NCBI GenBank assembly: GCA_036365455.1
Contig: JAWQUS010000008.1
Location: forward strand, 12,259,501 to 12,323,500
DNA from: Macrosoma leucophasiata
Lineage: Eukaryota > Arthropoda > Insecta > Lepidoptera > Hedylidae
Direction of reading: 5' to 3'
Length of the DNA stretch: 64,000 nucleotides
Part shown: in pieces, positions 26,301 to 34,240 of the stretch
Layout of the letters: every line of letters starts with the position of its first letter
Position numbering within the stretch: the stretch's first letter is position 1
Made by a program: the position numbers and the translations under genes
The notes under the pieces: generated by a model
Told to the model about the DNA's origin: nothing
Database searches by the model: none
Seen by the model: only the letters and a program-made list of their open reading frames with translations

Positions 26301-27370
26301 CATTGAGAATTCCGTGATGAGATGTCATAAGAAAATAGCTGAATGGTACGTATTCATTGCTTACTATTGTAAAAAAATTAGTAGTCAAATTAAATTATCC
26401 TCTCACAAAAAGAAGCTAGATGGTTCTACAATGAACCAGTCATTGTACAAGGCCAACTCAATATTAGTTCACCTATGGTGGAACTCGTCCTACTAAATTC
26501 GCTAGAAGAGCATTTAAAATTACATATCGTAAAAAGGGAGTTGCATGCATTCAAGCATACATGCAAATACCCACCATTCGCTGGTTACGTTTTGGCCCAT
26601 ATAACAGATGGCGAGCGTATTGACATTGCCGTGCATATTACCAAACTCCGAGTGTGGCATTGAGAACCAGCACCGGATATAAATGATAATACATCTTTAA
26701 CTCTTGAAGGCTTCGACCCAGTCGTCGAACCCAGGACGCTGGGGCGTAGCAGTAGTGGCCTGCTACCACTGGACTACTGAGGCAGTTAAACTTATTTTTG
26801 ATTTTTTTTGATGTAGCAAGCAGACATGCAGTTCACATTGATTTTAAGTGATGACTGCAGCCTATAGACACCCACACAAAGACCAGAGGTCAAAATGCAG
26901 ATGCGTTACCACTTCTGAGGCCTAAGGTGTTATGCTTCTGTGCCAGAAATTACGGGGCCGTACAAAACCCGTACAAATACTGAAGTTGGTTTCCATGTTT
27001 GTCACTCTATTCCGTCAATAAGTATATATTGTACCTTATTATAATTGTTGGTCTTACTTATTTATTTTCCTATAGAAATTTATAAGAACTCAAAGAACAA
27101 TAAAAATTATATTTCAGTGCCGTTTTCACCTGGACGAATCTGTTGGTGGTGGTGGTGGAGTTAGATGGCAACGACAGCGAAGCCCTCAATCTTGTACCAT
27201 TAGTGACGAACACAGTGTTAGAAGAACACCATCTGATCGTCGGTGTGGTGGTAGTTGTAGACCCCGGTGTAGTTCCCATTAATTCGCGCGGCGAAAAACA
27301 ACGTATGCATCTACGTGATGGATTTCTATCCGACCAAATCGATGCTATATATATAGCTTACAATATGTAA
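1373..27370 (+). CDS. DIP2: DIP2 (Disco-interacting protein 2), 15 exons, 5' end outside window
   Basis: Joined exons give about 1,495 residues ending in TAA. Seen: a basic segment with [14 protein letters not shown], an acidic/proline-rich linker, then [20 protein letters not shown] and two tandem adenylate-forming domains (roughly residues 180-840 and 876-1490). Diagnostic strings are [19 protein letters not shown] and [10 protein letters not shown] in the first domain, and [29 protein letters not shown] and [17 protein letters not shown] in the second. The C-terminus is AYNM. These match the metazoan DIP2 family closely; animal members are about 1,550-1,800 residues, so only the N-terminal DMAP1-binding part is missing. 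Family knowledge: DIP2 proteins are FAAL-like, bind the Disconnected transcription factor in flies, affect axon branching and control diacylglycerol levels. The canonical ANL phosphate-loop (TSGTTG) is altered to SVSTTG, as usual in this family. All 14 intron phases agree. The window opens inside an intron. Confidence 0.95.
1690..1920 (-). mobile_element. tRNA-headed SINE, type 2
   Basis: On the minus strand the head carries a polymerase III B-box, GGTTCGATCCC, inside the stem GCGGGTTCGATCCCCGC. It is followed by the body TTTGTTTCGGGTCTGGGTGT and a tail with short A/T runs. The same head and body occur at 51586-51800 and 60364-60523, and a diverged head at 54697-54790. Intron insertion, antisense to DIP2. 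Confidence 0.8.
2692..2901 (+). CDS. DIP2: DIP2 exon, acidic/proline-histidine-rich linker
   Basis: Acceptor ATGTGCAG, donor GTGAGT, phase compatible with both neighbours. It encodes a serine/aspartate patch (SSDEDS), then a proline-, arginine- and histidine-rich low-complexity stretch, then [12 protein letters not shown]. The exon is far more GC-rich than its flanks. A longer frame on the opposite strand is a shadow of this GC-rich exon. Confidence 0.85.
3300..4060. repeat. GC-rich dispersed-element-like block in DIP2 intron
   Basis: A 750-bp block much richer in GC than the intron around it, with no open coding frame of note and a TG microsatellite at its right end (4065-4085). Composition and sharp edges suggest an inserted retroelement, perhaps a LINE untranslated region. 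I could not assign a family. Confidence 0.35.
4065..4085. repeat. (TG)n microsatellite
   Basis: About ten uninterrupted TG units. Confidence 0.9.
4645..5916 (+). mobile_element. mariner-family DNA transposon with TA target duplication
   Basis: Terminal inverted repeats begin GGTTGGAGAAAAAGTC on the left and, read inward, GGTTGGGGAAAAAGTT on the right. Each is flanked by TA (4643-4644 and 5917-5918). Length is 1,272 bp, usual for mariners. A second, truncated copy with the same left end lies at 49964-50200. Confidence 0.93.
4824..5842 (+). pseudogene. mariner transposase, inactivated
   Basis: It starts [19 protein letters not shown], followed by the paired helix-turn-helix DNA-binding region with APRSGRP. 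The catalytic part has D1 in TGDE, D2 in [10 protein letters not shown] and D3 in [13 protein letters not shown], the D,D34D pattern of mariners. It is broken by a frameshift in an A-run near 5155 and by an in-frame TAG at 5285-5287, just after TGDE. The remaining frame from 5309 to 5842 is open to a natural C-terminus. The copy is fairly young but not functional as it stands. Confidence 0.9.
6719..7790 (-). mobile_element. Helitron-like element with internal tandem repeats
   Basis: The left edge is CTAGCTGTGCCCGCGACTTC, the reverse of a lepidopteran Helitron 3' end (hairpin then CTAG). It contains four copies of a roughly 120-bp unit, marked by AGTTACTCCTTA at 6817, 6942, 7060 and 7566, each with AGTCCCGTCAAA or a close variant. 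A LINE tail at 7159-7530 splits units three and four. The right limit is uncertain. Confidence 0.55.
7159..7530 (+). mobile_element. 5'-truncated LINE tail with 10-bp target duplication
   Basis: The insert is flanked by TATGTGTATG on both sides (7149-7158 and 7531-7540). It begins with the last codons of a LINE ORF2 ([18 protein letters not shown], then a stop after FPLSS). A 3' UTR with CTGGAAGAGATTGC and GATAAGACCGCCTT follows, then an (AAAT)n-type tail. The 3' UTR motif recurs at 17240-17372. This is a textbook target-primed insertion. Confidence 0.9.
8336..8382. repeat. (CAGA)n microsatellite
   Basis: About eleven CAGA units, followed by an A-run. Shorter related runs occur at 7650-7668 and 7938-7972. 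Such runs are common near the ends of lepidopteran short repeats. Confidence 0.9.
9206..9327 (+). CDS. DIP2: DIP2 exon ending in GTGTGRWK
   Basis: Acceptor TGTTTAG, donor GTAATA. With the base carried from the previous exon it reads [17 protein letters not shown] and ends TGTGTGRWK, which precedes VSAKIQQLL in insect DIP2. Phase 0 at its end. Confidence 0.88.
9386..9490. repeat. Dispersed repeat family A (fragment)
   Basis: Contains GGTGGCAACGCATTTGCATT and a stretch ending in TGTTTACCATTTTATGACAT. These match fuller copies at 19425-19690, 26812-26990, 48905-49160 and 53680-53985. No coding capacity; probably a MITE. Confidence 0.7.
9734..10034 (+). CDS. DIP2: DIP2 exon with [16 protein letters not shown]
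   Basis: Acceptor TCGTAG, donor GTACGT. It encodes [43 protein letters not shown] and SLTYG. This is the conserved entry into the first adenylate-forming domain. Decayed copies of its 3' half lie in the next intron (10086-10540). Confidence 0.97.
10086..10540 (+). pseudogene. Decayed tandem copies of the preceding DIP2 exon
   Basis: 10087-10155 resembles the exon text from its PNAPKPEGG codons to its splice donor (GATCCTAATGCACC, TCGTGGTCCC, TTACGTATGG). A second partial copy at 10224-10260 has GTCGGCGAACAGCTCATGGT and continues at 10485-10535 with GGAGTGTCGAGGAA and GCTCCAGATAC, after a 220-bp MITE. Frames are broken. Confidence 0.7.
10262..10485. mobile_element. Short inverted-repeat MITE
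   Basis: Begins AGGGTTGCCAGGCGTCCG and ends GACCTGGCAACATG, giving an imperfect terminal inverted repeat around GTTGCCAGG. The interior has CCGGAC/GTCCGG repeats. It interrupts the second ghost copy of the exon. Confidence 0.65.
10916..11227 (+). CDS. DIP2: DIP2 exon, start of first adenylate-forming domain
   Basis: Acceptor CTTCCACAG, donor GTAAGC. It encodes [44 protein letters not shown] and [20 protein letters not shown]. All are strongly conserved in DIP2. Confidence 0.97.
13011..13346. repeat. Inverted repeat made of family A halves
   Basis: Arms at about 13011-13118 and 13250-13346 are near-complementary. Both contain GAGGTCGAATG, TTGCCAACCTCTAAAAC and GTTAAGTATGTCTCTGTGA. The two short protein-like frames that mirror each other here are by-products of this symmetry. 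Confidence 0.85.
13700..13835 (+). mobile_element. Degraded type 1 SINE
   Basis: GATTCGATTCCCGGG (B-box), then GTGTAAAATCCTTTAT and ATTTTTCCATTTTCTGGAA, matching the body of the better copy at 15725-16049. Confidence 0.7.
14087..14279 (+). CDS. DIP2: DIP2 exon ([21 protein letters not shown])
   Basis: Acceptor TTTGCTAG, donor GTGAGT. It encodes [40 protein letters not shown] and GVIVTR. The alignable segment in other DIP2 proteins has the same order. Confidence 0.95.
14398..15115. repeat. Cluster of dispersed repeats in DIP2 intron
   Basis: 14400-14790 resembles the 18522-19140 repeat (GGAACCCTTAT at the left, then a run of GTCCGTCC). 14815-15000 matches 705-830. About 15018-15115 is a reverse-orientation fragment of the poly(A)-tailed retroposon at 56513-56705 (CTCCTTTTGGCGCGATG). 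Confidence 0.6.
15384..15613. mobile_element. Palindromic MITE
   Basis: Terminal inverted repeats: left AAATAATGCACATCGACC; right, read inward, AAATAATACACATCGAGCC. The symmetry extends through GAGCGTTATCTCT on both sides. A partial second copy sits at about 17440-17645 (TTGTCGACCATTTTGAT, GTAGGCAGTGTGCAG). Confidence 0.8.
15725..16049 (+). mobile_element. tRNA-headed SINE, type 1 (best copy)
   Basis: The head carries TAGCCTAGTGG (A-box) and GGTTCGATTCC (B-box). The body has AGTCCTTTATGTCTGGTTCT. The 3' end CTCTGCCTACCCC then GGCGTGAAGTTACG is shared with the LINE at 61160-62577. Other copies are at 26542-26785 and 54331-54605, both minus. Confidence 0.88.
16571..16796 (+). mobile_element. 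Non-autonomous Helitron-like element
   Basis: Ends in GTAGCTAG followed by T, the Helitron CTAG|T signature. It shares nearly its whole length with the minus-strand copy at 63622-63853 (AATGATTTTTGGAA, AATTTCATTTTCCCATACAA, ATAGTCCGTATC). Confidence 0.7.
17240..17372 (+). mobile_element. LINE 3' end fragment
   Basis: GACTGGTAGAGAATGCC, GCATTAAGTCCGCCTTATGT and an (AAAT)n tail match the 3' UTR motif of the insert at 7159-7530. Confidence 0.7.
17713..17925 (-). mobile_element. Helitron-like fragment
   Basis: Its left edge, CTAGCTGTTGCCCGCGGCTT, is the inverse of the hairpin-plus-CTAG end at 22091-22116. The interior has ACCGTGGAAATCGGTTCGTG. Confidence 0.65.
18522..19140 (+). repeat. Dispersed repeat with 3' CACGCACTTGACCGG
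   Basis: Begins AGGGTTCCGTAGTAAAC with GTCTGTCTG runs and ends CTCAACACGCACTTGACCGG then poly-T. This organisation is common in moth and butterfly introns. A related copy lies at 14400-14790. Confidence 0.6.
19425..19690. repeat. Dispersed repeat family A
   Basis: GAAGGTGGCAAACAAGC, TGTGATAGTTTCAGGCCATA, CACGATAGTGCTGAACACTA and GCGGTGGTGGCCTACGC. The same order of blocks is found, in reverse orientation, at 48905-49160 and 53680-53985. Confidence 0.8.
20228..20440 (+). CDS. DIP2: DIP2 exon ([20 protein letters not shown])
   Basis: Acceptor AATTTCAG. The donor GTTAAT is weaker than the others but phase-correct. It encodes [38 protein letters not shown] and [10 protein letters not shown]. 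Confidence 0.95.
20910..21079 (+). CDS. DIP2: DIP2 exon ([14 protein letters not shown])
   Basis: Acceptor GTTACCAG, donor GTATGG. It encodes [35 protein letters not shown] and [11 protein letters not shown]. Confidence 0.96.
21595..21798 (+). CDS. DIP2: DIP2 exon ([18 protein letters not shown])
   Basis: Acceptor ATTCACAG, donor GTGAGT. With the preceding base it reads [37 protein letters not shown] and [10 protein letters not shown]. The correct frame has no ATG near its start; the frame and phase come from the match to DIP2 and from splicing. Confidence 0.93.
21849..22218. repeat. 96-bp tandem duplication, first copy split by a Helitron
   Basis: CATTTGAATCGA starts at 21849 and again (CATTTGAATCGAC) at 22142. 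Both copies run through ACGTCATACAATGTCC-type sequence to GTAAATCGGAAAA. Offset is 293 bp, of which 197 is the Helitron, leaving a 96-bp period. Confidence 0.88.
21920..22116 (+). mobile_element. 197-bp non-autonomous Helitron with canonical ends
   Basis: Starts TCCCTACTTCCCTACTAATA and ends GGCAACAGCTAG, with the GC hairpin GGCGAAGCCGCGGGC just upstream. It sits between A and T. The empty site is preserved in the second tandem copy at 22212/22213 (GGAAAA|TATTTC). There is no target duplication, as expected for Helitrons. Confidence 0.93.
22567..22788 (+). CDS. DIP2: DIP2 exon ([12 protein letters not shown])
   Basis: Acceptor GTTTACAG, donor GTAAGT. It encodes [32 protein letters not shown] and [13 protein letters not shown]. 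Confidence 0.96.
23065..23243 (+). mobile_element. Decayed Helitron-like copy
   Basis: GCGAAAGTAACTCTGTCTGT, AATTTGGTACAGAGATAG and a 3' hairpin GCGGGCGAACCCGCGGGC before AACAGCTA. The terminal G of CTAG is lost. Confidence 0.75.
23432..23640 (+). CDS. DIP2: DIP2 exon, end of first adenylate-forming domain
   Basis: Acceptor AATCGCAG, donor GTGATT. It encodes [42 protein letters not shown] and [13 protein letters not shown]. The GR-H-N-DDI stretch corresponds to the hinge/A8 region of ANL enzymes. Confidence 0.97.
24017..24248 (+). CDS. DIP2: DIP2 exon, inter-domain link
   Basis: Acceptor CCAACAG, donor GTTAGT. It encodes [56 protein letters not shown] and LPKPREIHS. Confidence 0.97.
24460..24569 (+). 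CDS. DIP2: DIP2 exon ([18 protein letters not shown])
   Basis: Acceptor TTCCCTAG, donor GTAAAC. It encodes [20 protein letters not shown], then [16 protein letters not shown], leading into the second domain. Confidence 0.95.
24736..26345 (+). CDS. DIP2: DIP2 large exon, second adenylate-forming domain
   Basis: Acceptor TATTTCCAG, donor GTACGT; 1,610 bp without a stop, far longer than its neighbours. It encodes [125 protein letters not shown] and [20 protein letters not shown]. The upstream frame reads into the intron; the phase-consistent start is TAC-CAG at 24736. Confidence 0.97.
26542..26785 (-). mobile_element. tRNA-headed SINE, type 1
   Basis: Reverse copy of the element at 15725. It contains the complement of TAGTCCAGTGG, an altered B-box, and the conserved 3' body TTGCATGTATGCTTGAATGC. 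It lies in the last DIP2 intron, next to a family A copy. Confidence 0.82.
26812..26990. repeat. Dispersed repeat family A
   Basis: Blocks GATTTTAAGTGATGACTGCA, ACACAAAGACCAGAGGTCAA and CTGAGGCCTAAGGTGTTATG match other family A copies. Confidence 0.75.
27118..27370 (+). CDS. DIP2: DIP2 terminal exon
   Basis: Acceptor TATTTCAG. It completes [12 protein letters not shown], then [40 protein letters not shown] and the conserved C-terminus YIAYNM before TAA at 27368. The protein ends exactly where other DIP2 proteins end. Confidence 0.98.
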
Positions 27371-29272
27371 TCACGTTAAGGCCATATCGAATGATTGACG
27401 AGGCGCTTCTTTTGCTATGGTTATACAATAGCCGAGTATACGTTGCTGTTGTAAACTGTTCGTCATTTTAAATATAACACAAGTTGAGGTTATGATACAA
27501 TGTGATGTCATTCGTTCGATAGGAAATATTCCCATCGCTAATTGTAAGTCTTGTATTAATATGTTTTTACTGTCGTAGGGTCAGTGCATACTTGCATATT
27601 GTATTTCTGTGAACCGTCTTGATACTTTGAAAATTTCTTTCTTCTATTGTATATTACTCCTATTCAAATGCAGATGTTTGGAAGGAAATTATAAATATAC
27701 ATTTGGTGTGATGTTAAAAAAACGCTCAAGATAAAATCTTAAGATAATAGGAAACGTAAGCGCTCTAGTACACTTTAGTGTCTAGGCTTTTTTGCGATTA
27801 GTCGGAGATAATTAAGATGAATAACAGCGATGCAATTCGTTGAGTCGGAACGAATTGTAAGACTGCTACTGTTAAGTTCTAAGCAACACATTCAGTCATT
27901 TAATGTCGACACGCTATTTCGCTTTTTATCAGTTATCGAGACAAGACTGATGTTAGTCTGAATTTTAATTTTACTTATGATAACTTTTCCTTCTTCCCGA
28001 GCATATCTCGCGTCTGACTCTACAAAACTGTTTCCTTCAAATAATAAATTGAAAAAAAAATAGGTATTTCATCTGTATACATATTTATATATTCAGCACA
28101 AGTATATCTAGTATAATCGGGACTATGTCATATAGGACACAAGTGCAGCTACCGGTTAGAGATTTAAGTCGGTGACTGTACTTCCTACTAGACAAGCAAT
28201 TTAGCTAAAGTATGTTAATTTTATCGCAAGTGAACTTAGCACGGCTCAGGGGTGCTTTTCCTCATTGCCGGCTTCGGCCCTGACCAAATATAAAAAGCCA
28301 GATGTTCCCATTCCTTGGCTTGTCACTTCCATTATTAAATTACGTATATATATGCAGCTAAATTAATTAAATCTGAACATTAGTATTATAGTGTATTTTA
28401 TTATATTGTAGTGTTATGGAAAAGATTATAAAATATGTCAATATGTCACCAGTCACATAACCCAGAATGGTTTTTATTTGCATAGCTTAAACTATTAATC
28501 GCAACGCATTAATGATAAGTACTTTCATTAATTAATATTGAGTAATAGACCCTGCAGTCGTTCTTCAAAAATATGTTTTGTGGTAGACACCCCGGTTCCT
28601 GACATAGGTATTGCTTGTCTAACAGTAGGTGTACATTTGAATATTATGGAAATGTGTGCAGCTTAATTATGTTTAGGGTGTTAAGTAGGGAATTATATAA
28701 TTGAGTTAGTCGACGAGTAAATCGTTAATGTACCGTTTTATTATACACAATTATATTGTTGTGATTACTCTGAATGGTGAAATTTTTAATACTAGTTTGT
28801 ATGTAAATGTATTGTGACATTAATATTAAAGTTAGTATTAATATTTATTATTATCAAAATGTATTGCATTTAATGTGTTAACAATATTTTCGTGGTTCTG
28901 TTGACAATAAAATTGAAAGGGCACACCGCTCATGTTATGTGAAGGTGGATCAAATTCGAGTTTCTGCATTGACAACAATCTAATTAAACAGATTGCAACA
29001 GTAGCGCAACCTTCAAACGTCAAAAGTTGACTTGTATTTAAACAAATCTACAATATTTACCATTGCATTGCTAATTTGCGGCTCAGCACAATAAAGCTGA
29101 AACAAGAAAGTGGTTATTTGTTGAATTTGAGGCAACTACAAAAATTGAGGACAGGCTAATGGTCGGTAATGGTATAGTCGTATAGATATAGAGTTAGATC
29201 CCAGGGCCCCCAGATCTTACTTATTTACGAAGTTACGAATTTTACGGCATAAGCACTTCTATATGTGCTTAA

Positions 29273-29706
29273 GTGTATGTGCATACTCCTTAGCTTGCCA
29301 GGCAGCCCGTTCACATGTAGCAAATAGAAAAGGTAGACAAAAATATAACTTACTTTTTTGTAGTAAAAAAAAATGTGTCTGGGAAGTTGTTTGGCCCTTG
29401 GGAATGGTCTGGTTGTCTACAAAAGATCTGAAAATAGTCCCCAATTGCATCATTTACAAACTTAAAATGTAAGAAAAATTAAATATTTATATGAGATTTA
29501 AAGCGTCTTGGATGAATTACCGCCGATAGAAACGGTCTGTCAATGTAACATTTTTATTTTTAATAACTTGTAGTAACACAGAATGTGTTACATATATAAA
29601 AATCAGTGCTTCGAATTTAACAAAAGTAAGTTATATTTTTGTCTACCTTTTCTACCTACTACGTGTGAACGGACCGCCTAGCAAGCTAGTGAGTATGCAC
29701 ATACTC
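29273..29706. mobile_element. TTAA-flanked MITE (piggyBac-type target)
   Basis: Flanked by TTAA at 29269-29272 and 29707-29710. The long terminal inverted repeats start GTGTATGTGCATACTC on the left and GAGTATGTGCATACTC on the right. They continue about 80 bp inward (AGCTTGCCAGGC / AGCTTGCTAGGC, then AGGTAGACAAAAATATAACT on both arms). No transposase. Confidence 0.88.
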
Positions 29707-32593
29707 TTAACCCATTCCCAGTGCTATGTACCACATGTGTCCATTTGTATTGTTAAAACCATTGTATCTGCTTATGGGACAGTAAACAAGAAACACATAT
29801 AGGAAGGTCTATTCCGTAAAATTTGTTACTTCTAAAAAAGTAATGTCTCGGGGCTCTGGGTTCTAGACTAATAGTGTATTGGGAAATCGGGCATAGTTTC
29901 GGGTTTACAAAGAAATCTTCACCCAGTTTTCTCGAACAAATTAACAGCTGCGGCGTATCCGCAGACTGCCACTACGTCGATCACTCACTGAACTATAATA
30001 AATATTAGGTAAACCAAGATCTACAAATATGAAAGTTAGGAAACTCGAATGGGAGCACGCTTTATATATGTCAACATTTGTAACACGAACACCCACGAAT
30101 TATGTAGGTGTAGTTTATAGTACTTGTTTATATTATATTTGGCATTCCGATTGCCTATGTCTTTGCGAAGACTGTAATTACGACCCAATACGGGTGATGT
30201 TGACACGATAGAAGTAGGTAAGCGGTATCTGATTAAATATCGCAATAGACTTTGTATATTTTGATGTTGTAGTGATCGATACATACATATTAGTATTCTT
30301 CTGTGTGCCTCTTTCCCTTTTACAATATCAGTGCCAATATTCTCGGTACATTTACTTATATACTTACGTATTTAAACAGTAATCATAAATGTGTAGTAAT
30401 ATCGAGACATGTGAAATATATCTCGCGTGTTATATAAAATCTTGTATGTGTACACAGTCTTAATTTTTATTACAATATTGGCACATAATAATCTTGTGTA
30501 ACCATAGATTAAGTAATCATCTGATTGACGTGGATTTTTAGTTAGTTTAACTCTACTTATCACCCACATTATTATTATAATTAGCGTGAAAATTATATAT
30601 CAACACACATCTGAAAGAATTAAGTATTTACATATATTTTAGTGAGCGTGCACATGAAATCTCATTTAGTAGCAAATATAAGTGTCGCGAGTATATTTGT
30701 GTGATGTTAGTAAAGCATATGTTTGTTTGTTTCTTTTTTCGTTTTAATTTAATGAGAATTTGTTTAGCATTTTTTCGTAGCATTTTCTTCTACGCAGCAA
30801 TATAGATCAATAAAGCTTCTTGAAGTGGAAAAGTGCACGCATCACACTAATAATGTACACTGTTTAAAGTATCGCCACGGATCTTGAGCGCTGATCTTCG
30901 CTGAGCTTGCCGTATCGGCGGGCAAAATAGCGATTCGGCTACGCAATGTTTTCTCAGGGGCGTCCCAGCTGCGTTGGACAGTCTGTTCAGTAATCATAAC
31001 GCAACAACTGAGCGGTGCTGATTCGACGTCTCAACGCATTCACCCTTCCCCGACTCTTCACTTGCAATTCCGGTATGTCGCTGGTGTAAATGCCATAGAT
31101 ATTTCCATCTAGACGACAACGCATGGTGTCATGGTGTGGTCCAATAGTGTGGTACAAACCGTCGGTCGCGAAATGTTCTTTCCTATCGCCGTCCGTGTCT
31201 CTAGAGCAATTGAAGCGCATTTTATTTTGACGTAAGTGAAGGATGCGCAAGCTTATCCCCTGCTCTGACCAGCGGTCAAGTACCGTGCCGAGTTACAAAT
31301 AAAACGAATACATAGTATAATTTTCTCACATATTAGTTCCCGCTCCAATTTGTGTGTCAAATAGATTTAAAAAATGGTATTTTTGTAAAATTACTTAAAT
31401 TGCCATTGAATAGTACTGAAAAATCCATTACCTACTTGTGGTCTCTTATAAATCTTGGTAGGCATGTCCCATTGGCACTAATCAGTTCTGTTTGAATCCA
31501 AGCTATTAAAAATATATTCACATTAGATCCTTGGTTTTCCGGAACACTGCGTGGCTAAAATATAATAAATGTAGTGAGTAATAAATAGGAGTAGTATAAT
31601 TTTGATCTTGTTCCATTCCACTATACTATTATTAACCTATTTGTTCATCGGAATTTCATGGAAGTCATTTTTAATGTTGAATTGAATTTATTTTCATTTA
31701 CTTTATATAAATATATATAATAGATTTTATTATTGACTATTAATCACATTATTATTTTCTTGTAATTATTTATTGCTAAATTGTAAATATATTTTGTTAT
31801 TTAATTTTACGTTTAATGATTTGTGTTTAGCTTATGATAATTGTTTTGACGAATTAAGTCATTGGTAATAGGACAAAAATGTATCGTCTCATTTATATAC
31901 CTACGATATCATTATAATTCCTTTAGTGATTGTGACAAATATTTTATCTTTATTTCAGAATGTAGTCATCTTATTGATAAGTATACAACAAGTAGTTAAT
32001 AACTCAGTTTTATGAACGAACAATGTCGTATTTGTATTTCTTCTTTGTAATGTAACTCATTTTGCATAAGTATAGGTACGGGGTCCTACAGTTTTATATT
32101 GCATATTGAGCGACGTCGCTGAGCACTTATTATATTATTAAATTGCTTCAAACACCTGCAATCCTCATTTGAAGTTAGTAGGTACATTATAGAGGTGTCT
32201 AAAGATATCTAATTCAACAAAATATTTATTGTTAAAAAATTGACGATTTTGGGATACTATGTTTCAATTTAAAATTGTTGCCATAATATAAATTAAGTTG
32301 CAGTTTAGCACATAGCCATAAATTAACTATAGATATAAATGTAGACACCTCTAAAAAATCTTGGGTAATAGAAAAATATACAAATTAAATTCTTCATTGA
32401 CAATACTTTATGAACTGCAGTTAACCAATGTGATTACACTGTAACGCACAATAACAATTTGGTAATATGTATGTATTTTTAATTTTGGAAATAATTTACG
32501 ACTCTTCATGTTTTATACTAAAATTTCGTCGCCAAAGAATGGTCTGTTGGGACTTTGTAACCGCTTTTACAATTGTGATTTTTCTGGATCATG

Positions 32594-32640
32594 AATAAAT
32601 AAATGTGCATCCTGGTTTGTTTTTTTTATTTTAATTATAA
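32594..32640 (+). terminator. Candidate polyadenylation signal
   Basis: AATAAATAAA, followed about 20 bp later by GGTTTGTTTTTTTT, a typical signal plus downstream GT/T-rich element. It could be the distal 3' end of DIP2. No transcript evidence. Confidence 0.35.
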
Positions 32641-33264
32641 TTTTTTTAGTAGGTGTGGAGACACGTTAGCGTCACTATTAAAAATAATTCACTGACTGCG
32701 TTCCACATCTGTGGCTAGAGTTGGTTATTACTTATTACTGAAAGAATGCAAGCTCTCAAATTTCTACCAGTTACCTAGATCAAATCCTAATTAAGGTTTT
32801 CAGAAAATTCAATACATTGATATATGAAGAGGTGGTTTGCAGTTTTCCTACAATACTATCGTAGAGGAGCCAAAGAGAGGATTTTTGAATTTACTCTAGC
32901 GCGTTAGATGAATATAAAGGAGATACCTTGAACCCTGTTCAGTACCTCCACCAAATCTAAGATTTCCATAAAAAGCCGAACCGTTACGCTTCCGCATTCA
33001 ATTCGTCAGAATTTTGGATTGAGCTTTGATTGAGGATGAGTTGAGTATCAGACATTCTAGAGTATTTTTTACCTTCATTTTTGAAAGAATCTAATGTTTT
33101 TGAAAAGGGCTTGGCAACAACGCCATGGGTAACAGCTAAACAATGCTCCTATCCAAAATTCAAACGATTAGGCAGATGAGTAAGATCGCAGCGACCTTTC
33201 GAATTTAAAATAACTAATAATAGACCACTCGCAACCTCACTGCTAAAGTTTATTCAACTGCCTC

Positions 33265-33360
33265 TCGAGGAGGGGTGATGGATGAGGGGGGCGAAAACGG
33301 GCGGGACGTCGAAGTGTCCATTCTATACTTAGTATTATTACATATTCTCTGTCCGAGAGT
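33265..33360. repeat. Dispersed repeat family B
   Basis: GACGTCGAAGTGTCCATTCT and TATTATTACATATTCTCTG. Copies also at 35905-35985 and inside 60524-60741. Confidence 0.75.
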
Positions 33361-33848
33361 AAAACGCTACAGGCGTTGAAGTGTGGTGATGGTGGTACCA
33401 CACTCTCTTACGAGTGGGTGGTATGTGTACAGTCAAGGGCAAAGATATGTATACAACTGTAGTTACAGAAAATAAGTCATCATAGAAAGTTGCATAAAAT
33501 TGTACGCGCACATATGCTCATAAATATGTACACATGACTGACCCCATAAATATGTATACATCACGAGCAATAATACTGTGGCATTAATATGTATACAACA
33601 AGAAAATTAACAAAAATGCATGGTATGTAAGTATGTATTTGAGTAATTATAGAGTATAGGTAAGTACCGTCGTGGCAGCAGGAGCGGCTTAACCTATAGT
33701 GCTGGGTGTATACAAATGCAGGAATTCTGAACCGCATTGTTACTTGTGACTAGTAATGTATCTTGTTTGACAATCGTAAGCGCTCAGCAAGTTGGTTGGA
33801 CCCTGATTCAGCACCCCAATGCCCTAAACGAAAACTTACCCCAGAAAA

Positions 33849-34240
33849 GTGATGGTCATTGTTTGCTGGGATAACGCGGATGTAATTAATCACAGCTTCT
33901 TACCAAACGGGACGAACATTACTGTAAATGCGTACTGTGAAGAACTGAACACAATTATGGAGAAACATGCACGTCTCCAAACCAGCTTTGTTCAATTTTG
34001 CTCCACTGCTCCTGCACGACAACGCGCGACCTCATACTGCACAGCAGACGGGCTCCAAGCTGCAAGAGCTGGGGTTGGAAGAGCTCCGTCATCCGCCGTA
34101 CTCACCAGACCTTGCGCTTACAGTCTTCTACTTTTTCCAGAATTTGGAATACTTCTTGGCGGGAAAAAAATTCAGTACTTACCCGAGAGGCAGTACAAAA
34201 TTACAACAATTTTTTCAGCTACAAAAAAATATTAAAGTAG
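33849..34240 (+). pseudogene. Degenerate mariner-superfamily transposase fragment
   Basis: Successive frames give CWDNADVINHSFLPNGTNI, then [20 protein letters not shown] and [19 protein letters not shown]. The layout is the DDE/D catalytic half, but frameshifts break it, and the third acidic site (normally PDLAPTD) reads PDLALTV. Not functional. Confidence 0.82.

Larger units (their letters stand above)
27371..33250 (+). other. Repeat-poor region: probable DIP2 3' UTR and intergenic DNA
   Basis: Compared with the introns, this 5.9 kb shows few recognisable transposons: only the MITE at 29273-29706. AATAAA-type signals occur at 28043, 29090 and 30808, and most convincingly at 32594, which is followed by a T/GT-rich run. 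A GC-richer island at 30880-31280 has an 87-codon minus-strand frame (30987-31250) that I do not recognise. Nothing else coding was seen. Confidence 0.5.
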
